Shown: positions 14,657 through 21,574 of the stretch, in pieces
How positions within the stretch are numbered: the first letter of the stretch is position 1
Layout: each line of letters opens with the position of its first letter
DNA from: CAYMTV01 sp964393525
Lineage (GTDB): Bacteria > Patescibacteriota > Microgenomatia > Daviesbacterales > UBA10151
Direction of reading: 5' to 3'
Length of the DNA stretch: 29,500 nt
NCBI GenBank assembly: GCA_964393525.1
Contig: CAYMTV010000011.1
Location: 1-29,500, forward strand
Notes under the pieces: generated by a model
Told to the model about the DNA's origin: nothing
Database searches by the model: none
The model's input: only the letters and a program-made list of their open reading frames with translations
Program-made: the position numbers and the translations under genes

Positions 14657-15784
14657 TTAATTAAAATACTTCCAACTTGCATACTTCTCTCTTAACTGCT
14701 CTTCGGTAATGCCAACCGGCGTAAATCCCCAGCCCTTTTCAAACCCTAAATCCAAAAGCTGTGAGGCCCAAAGATCCCTTTCCAAAACTCCCGGAGCTCC
14801 AAATAAAACCGCTAAAACTTTTTTACCATCCCTTTGGGAAACAACAGAGGTTGTATGCCCTGCTTTTTCTGTATTACCGATCTTGACACCGGCTACGCCG
14901 GGATAAACCCCTATTAAACCATTACAGTTGTTTAAATATTCATATCTTTGATGGTTTGGATTGGAAAAAAGCTCGGAATAGCTTTTCTTAACAATATTTT
15001 CAACCAAAGGGTAATTTTTAAGGGCATATTGTGACAAAATAGCCACATCCTCTGCGCTGCTTAAATGGTCAATTCCATCAAAACCTGCCGGGTTTTCAAA
15101 TTGGGTATTTTTTAGGTTCAAAAATTTAGCTTTGGCATTCATAGCTCTGACAAAAACTCCCTGCCTGCCGGCAGGCCCCGTTTGCGGGGCAGGCAGGCCT
15201 TTTCCAAATCTTTGATCTATTCCCTCCTGGATCACTTTTGCACAGTCATTGGCAGAAGATAACAGTAAGGCGTTTAAGAGTTCTTCCAGGGTTAATTTAT
15301 CACCGGCTGTTAAGGCAAGTTTCGTTGGCTGCTGCCTGGCAGCGGCCGGTGAGACATCAAAATATTCATTAGTTGATACCAAATCCAAAGCCACAATAGC
15401 AGTCATTATCTTTGTTAAGGATGCAATAGCATATCTTTCCGAAGAGCTCTTTTCGGCCAGTATTTGACCGGATTCTGAGTCAATAACTATATATGAAGAA
15501 GCTTGAGTATAATCCCCTGCCGCCTGCGCACCCTGAATTATGCCGGTTTTTTTCTTTATTTTGAACTGATTAGGTTTTTGCTCTAGCTTAGGAAGGAGTT
15601 TGGTCAGTGGATCGTTTTCAGGACGTACCGGATTTATCAGATCCCGGTACTCAGAAGTAAGAAGCGTTTGTAATTTGGGAAGTCTTAAACCCAAAGAAGG
15701 TAAAACTACCATTAAAAACCCGGCTGCAAATGTTATAGTAAGTAACTTCCACCGTCCGGCAAATATTTTTAAAAAATTATCCAT
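14657..15784 (-). CDS. dacA: D-alanyl-D-alanine carboxypeptidase (peptidase S11)
   Basis: Trims the terminal D-alanine from peptidoglycan stem peptides outside the membrane. A membrane segment or signal (LLTITFAAGFLMVVLPSLGL) is near the N-terminus. The three active-site motifs are S-x-x-K in ASLTKIMTA, S-x-N in SSANDCAKV, and K-x-G in GVKIGNTEKAG. The start is placed at the ATG at 15784, giving 375 residues, because it shares a base with the stop codon of the upstream hydrolase gene (TAATG), a typical coupling overlap; an upstream ATG at 15811 is less likely. Residues about 196-209 (Pro/Gly/Ala-rich) come from a GC-rich palindrome. The penicillin-binding motifs are unaffected. Confidence 0.92.
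   Translation of the reverse strand: MDNFLKIFAGRWKLLTITFAAGFLMVVLPSLGLRLPKLQTLLTSEYRDLINPVRPENDPLTKLLPKLEQKPNQFKIKKKTGIIQGAQAAGDYTQASSYIVIDSESGQILAEKSSSERYAIASLTKIMTAIVALDLVSTNEYFDVSPAAARQQPTKLALTAGDKLTLEELLNALLLSSANDCAKVIQEGIDQRFGKGLPAPQTGPAGRQGVFVRAMNAKAKFLNLKNTQFENPAGFDGIDHLSSAEDVAILSQYALKNYPLVENIVKKSYSELFSNPNHQRYEYLNNCNGLIGVYPGVAGVKIGNTEKAGHTTSVVSQRDGKKVLAVLFGAPGVLERDLWASQLLDLGFEKGWGFTPVGITEEQLREKYASWKYFN
15160..15199. repeat. GC-rich palindrome inserted in frame in dacA
   Basis: Contains the perfect 14-bp palindrome GCCTGCCGGCAGGC (15163-15176) and a CCCCG/CGGGG stem (15176-15189), bounded by CCTGCCT/AGGCAGG. The same 14-bp core occurs in carB at 24092-24105. Confidence 0.8.
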
Positions 15785-17364
15785 TAATATAACGATTCTC
15801 CGTATTTCCAAGCCAATGCCGCAACTTTATAGCTATTGTAATCAGGATTAACTGGAATCCTGGCTGCATAAAAATCCCCTTTTGAGGCTAAATTTGCCAC
15901 ATTGTTGTCCTTAAAAAAGGCAGCTAAAATCCTTGCCGAAATTTCCGGATCTTTGGCAAGCTCCGGGTTTTTAACCAGCTGATCCCCCAGTCCGATCCGT
16001 TCCCCTACCATCCGGTAGTTTCTTAAGTGAGTCAGTTGAATAAATCCCCTGCCAAAGTAATTTGTCCCGCCTTCATACCCTAGTCTTCTGGCGCTCATTC
16101 TGCCGCCGATTTCATCCAACGGCTCAAAGGTCTCATCAGTCTCATGCTCGATAGTGGCCAGAGCATAGGCTAAGACATTTGAATCTAAAATTCCTTCATT
16201 CTCCAGCGCCTTACCGATTAGCGGAATATTCCTTCTGGCCGCATTCCTTGCCTTAGGGGGCACCTCGGATGCCAGTCTTTCAACTTTTTCCGAGTCTAAA
16301 AATACATGAGCAGGCTCTCCGGCGTCAGTCCAATCTTCCACCGGCTTTGAGCTGGGTTTATATAAGGGATAGTTGTTACCATTGCCATACCAGGCTCTTT
16401 CCATAACCAGCTTATCTTCAGAAATGTTTTCGGTAAGATTACTTAAGGAATTTGCCAATTTCTTCCAGTATTCACCTTCATTAAAACCGTAAACCGGTTT
16501 TACGATATTACCGTTTTTAAATTCAGGAACCAGGTAATCCGAGGCCATAACAAATATCCGGTCAGAAACCTTATTAAGCTCTTGCAGGTTATAAATCCTG
16601 GAAGTTTTGTTTACAGTTGAGGGGATAACTACTGCTACCGTGGAACCTGGAATCTCCTGGTGCATCTTCATTTTAAGCTTAGAGATAAAATTACTAAATT
16701 TTTCCCGGTAGTCTGGAGGCGCATCTTCTCCTTTATACTCAAAATCTATAGAAACTCCATTAATCCCTGCATCTTTTATTTCTGTGGTAATTTGATCCAA
16801 GAGCCGGTTTTGAACATCAGGATCATTTAAAACCGTTGCTATAGTCCGGTTATTAATTCCATTGATGGTGAGTAAGACTTTAGTGTTATACAGCCTGGCC
16901 TTTTCAAATAAACTTAAGGCTTCTTCGCTTTTGAAGGAACTATACCCCCTGCCCTCAAAGTAGAGCTGTCCGTCATCATCTATTGCTACATCGAAAAAAG
17001 ACAGGTAAGTAAGATTACTAAAATCAATATCATCGAACTTATTTTGGGCTAGCCCCGGAGCGAAGCTAAAAGTTTCTTTGGTAACTGTAATCTGAGACTT
17101 ATTGTGCAGTGATTGTAAAGATTCAACCAATGGAGAAATCAGCCTTTGGACGGGTTTTTGAAAATTGATAAGAAGAACGATTATTACGACAAAATCCAAG
17201 GTCGCTGCCAAAGCATATTTAATTTGCTTTGGGCTGCATTTTTTGGAAAGTCTTTTCAGGAAATCAATTTTTGCTTGCCATAACTCATAGGCAAAATTCA
17301 TCCCCCAAAGCCTTAAACAGGAGATTTCTTTTTGAATATTTTTAAATTTAGGCAGTATTTCCAT
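15784..17364 (-). CDS. Membrane-anchored GH18-GH19 fusion hydrolase
   Basis: A 526-residue envelope enzyme predicted to act on peptidoglycan or another aminosugar polymer. The N-terminal 45 residues are basic, followed by a membrane segment (LAATLDFVVIIVLLINF). A GH18-like barrel spans about 105-330. Its active-site strand GVSIDFEYKG keeps the final D-x-E but has Asn and Ser where chitinases often have Asp. A C-terminal GH19 or endolysin-like domain (about 385-526) shows ALATIEHETDETFEPL, with the likely catalytic Glu, and YFGRGFIQLTHLRNY. The ATG at 17364 is used; an in-frame TTG lies at 17370. It overlaps dacA by one base, so both probably work on the wall. Substrate is inferred. Confidence 0.8.
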   Translation of the reverse strand: MEILPKFKNIQKEISCLRLWGMNFAYELWQAKIDFLKRLSKKCSPKQIKYALAATLDFVVIIVLLINFQKPVQRLISPLVESLQSLHNKSQITVTKETFSFAPGLAQNKFDDIDFSNLTYLSFFDVAIDDDGQLYFEGRGYSSFKSEEALSLFEKARLYNTKVLLTINGINNRTIATVLNDPDVQNRLLDQITTEIKDAGINGVSIDFEYKGEDAPPDYREKFSNFISKLKMKMHQEIPGSTVAVVIPSTVNKTSRIYNLQELNKVSDRIFVMASDYLVPEFKNGNIVKPVYGFNEGEYWKKLANSLSNLTENISEDKLVMERAWYGNGNNYPLYKPSSKPVEDWTDAGEPAHVFLDSEKVERLASEVPPKARNAARRNIPLIGKALENEGILDSNVLAYALATIEHETDETFEPLDEIGGRMSARRLGYEGGTNYFGRGFIQLTHLRNYRMVGERIGLGDQLVKNPELAKDPEISARILAAFFKDNNVANLASKGDFYAARIPVNPDYNSYKVAALAWKYGESLY

Positions 17365-17498
17365 TACCAATTTGCGCCCACAAAACTCCCCCGCTTAAAC
17401 TTTAAGTTAGGTAATTTTGTTTTGAATTTTAAAAGCTTAAAAGATAATTCCTAAGTTTTTTGAAAGGAGAATAACTTCAAAAAACTTTGGTTTTGAAG
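17364..17498 (-). promoter_or_regulatory. Structured leader of the GH18-GH19 gene
   Basis: AAGTTTTTTGAA (17453-17464) is a perfect 12-bp inverted match to TTCAAAAAACTT (17476-17487). CTTCAAAA (17475-17482) can instead pair with TTTTGAAG (17491-17498), so the two stems exclude each other. Nearer the gene, GGGGGAG (17392-17386) precedes a possible five-codon GTG ORF (17381-17364) whose TAA overlaps the ATG. Confidence 0.5.
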
Positions 17499-17502
17499 GC
17501 GC

Positions 17503-17531
17503 AATATAACAAGACTTTAAAAGTTTGTCAA
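17503..17531 (-). promoter_or_regulatory. Promoter of the GH18-GH19/dacA operon
   Basis: TTGACA (17531-17526), a 17-base spacer and TATATT (17508-17503) on the minus strand. It predicts a start near 17496, so the leader of about 130 bases begins with the two competing hairpins. The rest of the gap up to 17650 shows no gene. Confidence 0.7.
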
Positions 17532-17650
17532 GTTTTTGGTAAGCTTAGGCACCTTTGTTTGTAAGAAATCCGTAAAAGTCGATTAGATTGTTAAATTAAG
17601 CCGAGCAGGCAATTAAGAAAAGATGGGCGATGTTTTTTGATCAAAGATTT

Positions 17651-18880
17651 TTATTGTCTTACGCATTTGTATATCGGACAACCGTCAGGGTCTTTTGGGT
17701 CACCATAGATGAACGTCTCACCGGGTAAACATTTAGGAACAGCTCCCGTACAGACAGAAGCAGTTGGAGTTGATGAGGGTTTAAATTTAGGTTTTAATAT
17801 AGTTATATTTGCATTCCTTTTAACCGATAAGATATTGACATTATCAGAAGATCTTCTGATTTCGGATTCCGAACTTAAGGCTATCTGTCCTTTGCCTGTC
17901 TGCTTTTTAACCTTAAATAAAATCCTGACCATTTTGGAAGAAGAATCCTTTAACCCAGTTTTTAAACCTTTGCCGTCTAAATGCCCTATCAGGGAGATTA
18001 CACCTGTCTTATTATCAAACGCATTCTGCTTCCAGTAGGTGATGAAAAAATTACCTCCCGGGGTAGGTACTCCCCCGCCACTGTCTTCCACAGTCCAACC
18101 CGGAGGAACATCGCAAGGAGTTGGGAAATCTTTACATTCCTGATTGGCCGGTCTGGCACAAGGAGGATTCCAATTTCGGCATTCAGGCTCAATTGGACTG
18201 CAAGCCCGGGTTATGACCTGAGCGCAAATCTCTTCCGGTGTACTTTTTGGATAAGATGTCAAACTAGGCTCAACTGTTTGGACAGGATATGCGCTGGGTA
18301 TACCAGAAGGTTTAGGCGGACACATATCGGGTGTTTCCGGCATCTTGCAGGGCGGATCTGCATCCAGACAAGCCGGTCTTGGTTTACAGTTAGAGTAAGG
18401 CTTCTCTGCCGTTTTTAAGGCGACAACTTCAAGCAAATTTGTTGGGAAGTTGATTTTTGCGGCAAAAAAGTTTGTGTAATCTATATCAGATCTTACCCAA
18501 AGATCAACAATAAATTGCTGTCCCGGGAAGTATGCACTTGAGGAAGTGCCCTGCCTGGAGGCCGCACTCCCACCTGCCTCTGCTCCACCCGACTTTTCAT
18601 CGATTTGGAATAAGCTGTCAGTTAATTCGGCATTACTAGAGTCCACTGAATCGGAAGACAAACCCATCCCCTTTGTAATATTTGTTATAACCTCTGAATT
18701 AATTGCTTGTTTTGCCTCTAGGGTAAAACTTGTTTCAGGTTTTTGAACGGTTTTTTTAGAAGCTTTTGGCAGGAGATTGGTCCGGTTTTGAACAACATAA
18801 ACCCCTACTCCTAATCCTGCTAAAAGCAGTACTATTAAAAAAAGGTGTGCTACACCTTTTTGGTTAAAAATTTTAGGCAT
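17651..18880 (-). CDS. Cysteine-rich cohesin-like surface protein
   Basis: A 409-residue protein with the N-terminal signature NQKGVAHLFLIVLLL, one membrane segment and then TNLLPKAS. A cohesin-like fold is recognisable from FIVDLWVRSDIDYTNFFAAK to about residue 365, with the family-like YWKQNAFDNKTGVISLIG. It is interrupted by a long Cys/Pro-rich insert (about 160-270) containing CKPRPACLDADPPC and CRNWNPPCARPANQEC. The C-terminal CLPGETF...GCPIYKC resembles a small disulfide domain of the antistasin kind. No dockerin is seen, so it could be an acceptor for dockerin-bearing neighbours. A GC-rich stretch near residues 97-110 may be another repeat insert. Confidence 0.7.
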   Translation of the reverse strand: MPKIFNQKGVAHLFLIVLLLAGLGVGVYVVQNRTNLLPKASKKTVQKPETSFTLEAKQAINSEVITNITKGMGLSSDSVDSSNAELTDSLFQIDEKSGGAEAGGSAASRQGTSSSAYFPGQQFIVDLWVRSDIDYTNFFAAKINFPTNLLEVVALKTAEKPYSNCKPRPACLDADPPCKMPETPDMCPPKPSGIPSAYPVQTVEPSLTSYPKSTPEEICAQVITRACSPIEPECRNWNPPCARPANQECKDFPTPCDVPPGWTVEDSGGGVPTPGGNFFITYWKQNAFDNKTGVISLIGHLDGKGLKTGLKDSSSKMVRILFKVKKQTGKGQIALSSESEIRRSSDNVNILSVKRNANITILKPKFKPSSTPTASVCTGAVPKCLPGETFIYGDPKDPDGCPIYKCVRQ

Positions 18881-18887
18881 TAAATCT

Positions 18888-18916
18888 AATGTAGGTAAAA
18901 TTTCCTACTTTGTCAA
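18888..18916 (-). promoter_or_regulatory. Promoter of the Cys-rich cohesin gene, leaderless
   Basis: TTGACA (18916-18911), a 17-base spacer and TACATT (18893-18888) lie 7 bases before the ATG at 18880. It overlaps nothing coding, since the upstream gene stops at 18924. Confidence 0.6.
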
Positions 18917-18923
18917 TATGAAT

Positions 18924-19334
18924 TTACTTGCCACTTAGGGCTTTGTTCAAAGAGGCGATGTCAAATGAATTAATAACTCCATCGCCGTTAAAATCAAGCT
19001 GAGGATAGTTACCCGCGGGTTTACTCCTTAAGGATTTTATCAGGAGTAAGTCTTTTTCATCAACCTTCCCGTCGCTGTTTCCATCGCCCTTGGTAATAGC
19101 GGTTGATTTTGGCGGGGCATTTGTGGTTTTTTGGATAGGTTGAATGGTTGGTTTAATCTCACTTGCTTTAGGTGTTAAATTTGTCTGCTTTTGGGTCAAA
19201 TAAACCCCAAGACTAATCCCTACTATGATAATTAGAAGCCCTAAAATCAAAAATATTACCCTAAAGCTAATTCCAGAAGAGCTATTTCCTTCATTAACTA
19301 TAATTTCCGGATGAGGGGCAGAAGCCTGAACCAT
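18924..19334 (-). CDS. Small membrane-anchored dockerin protein
   Basis: A 136-residue protein from the ATG at 19334; an in-frame TTG at 19388 would overlap the upstream gene by 19 bases. After about 27 residues comes a membrane segment (VIFLILGLLIIIVGISLGVYL), then the shared TNLTPKAS motif, a Pro/Thr linker and a dockerin with two calcium loops, GDGNSDGKVDEKDL and DFNGDGVINSFDI. There is no cohesin, so it may be a minimal adaptor binding cohesins of the adjacent proteins. It is last in a run with the 19370 and 20256 genes. Confidence 0.75.
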   Translation of the reverse strand: MVQASAPHPEIIVNEGNSSSGISFRVIFLILGLLIIIVGISLGVYLTQKQTNLTPKASEIKPTIQPIQKTTNAPPKSTAITKGDGNSDGKVDEKDLLLIKSLRSKPAGNYPQLDFNGDGVINSFDIASLNKALSGK

Positions 19335-19369
19335 ATCTTCAAAGTAGTGGATTTGGAAATTAAAGTCAA

Positions 19370-20221
19370 CTAAACCGGTTTGGTGCAAACTCTGTTTATG
19401 TACTGTTTTATTATATCTACATCAGTCTGATCGATCTTGCCGTCGATATTTAAATCGTACCTAATATTATATTTCTTAACTCCTTTTTTACTTTTCATGA
19501 AAGATTGCATGGCTGATAAATCACTGCCGCTTACTTTTCTATCTAAATTAAGATCAGGCGGCCATCCGTCAACTTTTACCTTACCTTTGTTGACCGAGCA
19601 GACAATTGTTGGGCTTGTTTTGAGTTTATTCTCCAGAGAATCTGCAAAGCCATCTTTATCTGTGTCTTGATAGACTTCCAACTTGAGTCCATGACGGTTA
19701 ATTAAAGTATCATTACCGGTTTCATTGCTGTAAATCGCTGACCCCTCGGCAAAATTAATCTCCCCTATCCCTTCTCCTTTGGATGTGAAATTAATGGTTG
19801 CAAAGGTCAGGGGTTTTGCTGGGTCTGTTTTTAATGGCGGATTATAAACCGCCCCGATAAGAGAAATTTCTCCTCTGTCATTATCAAAGTACTCCTCCAC
19901 CCACTGCTTGATGACAATTTCATCCTTTTTAATTGATGAAACTTTTAAAAGATCTTTAGGGAAAGTTATTTTGGTGGCAATTAAGTTTGCCTCTTCTCTA
20001 TCTGTCCTAACTAACACCTTTACCGGAAATGTCTCACCCAAAAAAACTTTTTTCTGTGGCGGATCTAAAATTAAAGCTTGCTGGGTGTAAGCGGGTGGTG
20101 AGGTGGCTTTCGAGTTTAAGTTAGTGTTGCGGTTTACCAAAGTTACCCCAACCCCGATTCCTACAAGGACTATTACCAAAAATATATGGGCAAAACCTTT
20201 TTGTCGCAATTTTTCAGGCAT
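19370..20221 (-). CDS. Cohesin-dockerin surface protein with calcium repeat
   Basis: A 283-residue protein. The N-terminal RQKGFAHIFLVIVL membrane segment is followed by NTNLNSKA. A cohesin-like domain (about 45-185) has VKVLVRTDREEANLIATKI and KQWVEEYFDNDRGEISLIG. A short calcium-binding motif DTDKDGFADSLENKL (thrombospondin type 3-like) precedes a C-terminal dockerin with DLNLDRKVSGSDLSAM and DLNIDGKIDQTDVDII. The cohesin closely resembles those of the 20256 and 11973 products. It sits 34 bases after the 20256 gene, so co-transcription is likely. Confidence 0.8.
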   Translation of the reverse strand: MPEKLRQKGFAHIFLVIVLVGIGVGVTLVNRNTNLNSKATSPPAYTQQALILDPPQKKVFLGETFPVKVLVRTDREEANLIATKITFPKDLLKVSSIKKDEIVIKQWVEEYFDNDRGEISLIGAVYNPPLKTDPAKPLTFATINFTSKGEGIGEINFAEGSAIYSNETGNDTLINRHGLKLEVYQDTDKDGFADSLENKLKTSPTIVCSVNKGKVKVDGWPPDLNLDRKVSGSDLSAMQSFMKSKKGVKKYNIRYDLNIDGKIDQTDVDIIKQYINRVCTKPV

Positions 20222-20255
20222 TGGCAGGCTAAGTTTAGTTGGAAGAAGTATTACC

Positions 20256-21512
20256 TTACTCCTCGGTTGAGCCGGTATTTTTCAAAACTCCATTTTGCCT
20301 TAATATCTCAAGCATAGAGGCATAATCGGATGAATTTATAAATTCATCGTCCACTATATCAATTTCCTGCGGGAATCCTGTTTGTTTGTTAAAGTATTTA
20401 AACATTATTGACAGGTCCGAAAGATTAACCCTTCCGTCATGGTTGGCATCTCCGTCAACAAACTCACCGCTCTTGACCCTAGTGACCTGGATGCTATCTC
20501 CTGCAGATCTTGCCCGAACAGTCTGATTTTCTTCGGTATAGGCTGCCAGGAAGTAAAACTCAGGCGGGTTACCTATGCCAAATGGACCATCATCTTGGAA
20601 ACTGGCAGCCCAATTGGCAACTGCCAGGTTATTCTCGTCGAATATAGCCTGGATCGGATCTCCGGCACTATCATCCAAAAAGCCATTACCGTCATCTTCC
20701 TTGACCTCAAACGCTATCTCTTTACCCGCACAGCTACCTTGGCCCTGAACTCTCATTCCAATTAAAGTACCTTCTGTAACTTTGCTTGGAGCATTAACCC
20801 AGTTTGTAGACTGGAGGGTACAGGGAACCGGAGTTGGGGTAGGTTCTGGGCTTGGAGTAGGTTCGGGGGTTGGAGTTGGCACTGGAGTAGGAGTAGCTGT
20901 TGGAGTTGGTGTGGGAACTACAGGAGTTTCGATATTTACATCCACGCTGTTTCTGGAAGCTAATATATTTACCCCATCCGAAACCCTGTTAACTTCCGAT
21001 TTATCAGTAATAGCAATCGTAGCCTGACCTTCTGCTAAAACTCGAAAGGTGACGGTAATTACGTTTAAAGCCGGCTGGCCGGAAACGCTTCTATACCCAC
21101 TCTCAGGAATACCTCCAATATATGAGAGTTCTCCCTCCGGATCATAATGATACTTTTCTACCCATCGCTTAATCACTGCGTTTTCTTCTGTGATGTCTGT
21201 AATCTTAAGTAAGTTTGAAGGGTAACTCATCTTTACTGCTATTAAATTTACATCTTCACTGTCAGATCTGGCATATACATAAGCTTTAAACTCTTCTCCG
21301 GGGGCTGCAGTTCCTGGCGGAACAAGTACTGTGAGCCCTGCATCTCCTTCAATCGGTCCTGAAACCGGTCCGGACAAAGAAGCTTTTGGCTTGAGGTTAG
21401 TCCTTTGGGCGACTAAATAAACTCCAAAGATAATTCCAACTATAATTAAGATAAGGATAAAAATGTGGGCAACTCCCTTTTGGTTGTTAAGATGGGCAAA
21501 GAAATCTTTCAT
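20256..21512 (-). CDS. Cohesin-linker-dockerin surface protein
   Basis: A 418-residue protein from the ATG at 21512; a TTG at 21527 is in frame but lies within a leader hairpin. The N-terminus has NNQKGVAHIFILILII and TNLKPKAS. A cohesin-like domain (about 60-200) shows AYVYARSDSEDVNLIAVKM and KRWVEKYHYDPEGELSYIG. A Thr/Pro linker of about 30 residues resembles cellulosomal linkers. An unassigned beta-type domain (about 235-345) follows, then a C-terminal dockerin with GDANHDGRVNLSDLSIM and a weaker second loop (IDIVDDEFINSSDYASM). It is first in a three-gene run of surface proteins. Confidence 0.8.
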   Translation of the reverse strand: MKDFFAHLNNQKGVAHIFILILIIVGIIFGVYLVAQRTNLKPKASLSGPVSGPIEGDAGLTVLVPPGTAAPGEEFKAYVYARSDSEDVNLIAVKMSYPSNLLKITDITEENAVIKRWVEKYHYDPEGELSYIGGIPESGYRSVSGQPALNVITVTFRVLAEGQATIAITDKSEVNRVSDGVNILASRNSVDVNIETPVVPTPTPTATPTPVPTPTPEPTPSPEPTPTPVPCTLQSTNWVNAPSKVTEGTLIGMRVQGQGSCAGKEIAFEVKEDDGNGFLDDSAGDPIQAIFDENNLAVANWAASFQDDGPFGIGNPPEFYFLAAYTEENQTVRARSAGDSIQVTRVKSGEFVDGDANHDGRVNLSDLSIMFKYFNKQTGFPQEIDIVDDEFINSSDYASMLEILRQNGVLKNTGSTEE

Positions 21513-21535
21513 AAAAAAACGGAGCAAGCACTCCC
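21513..21535 (-). promoter_or_regulatory. Hairpin plus U7 directly before the start codon
   Basis: GGAG (21534-21531) and CTCC (21524-21521) flank a six-base loop, followed by G, seven T (21519-21513) and the ATG. It has terminator form but a weak stem. It could tune expression of the first surface-protein gene. Confidence 0.4.
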
Positions 21536-21542
21536 TAAATTC

Positions 21543-21571
21543 AGTAAAGCTTAATTTAAAATCCTTGTCAA
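21543..21571 (-). promoter_or_regulatory. Promoter of the surface-protein run
   Basis: TTGACA (21571-21566), a 17-base spacer and TTTACT (21548-21543) on the minus strand, between the ligase stop and the 20256 gene. It predicts a leader of about 25 bases. Confidence 0.55.
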
Positions 21572-21574
21572 CAA

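Noticed and set aside
15784..15811. 28-base overlap between dacA and the hydrolase gene
   Set aside because: The overlap depends on an upstream ATG at 15811; the ATG at 15784 gives a simple TAATG junction and a normal N-terminus.
17981..18418. 145-codon plus-strand ORF
   Set aside because: It is antisense to the Cys-rich cohesin gene, and its Cys/Arg-rich composition mirrors the real frame.
20820..20920. Minisatellite in the surface-protein linker as a phase-variable locus
   Set aside because: The Thr/Pro codons vary too much to be recent tandem copies; it reads as an ordinary protein linker.
20782..21027. Gly/Val-rich plus-strand ORF
   Set aside because: It is the antisense reading of the Thr/Pro linker codons of the cohesin-linker-dockerin gene.
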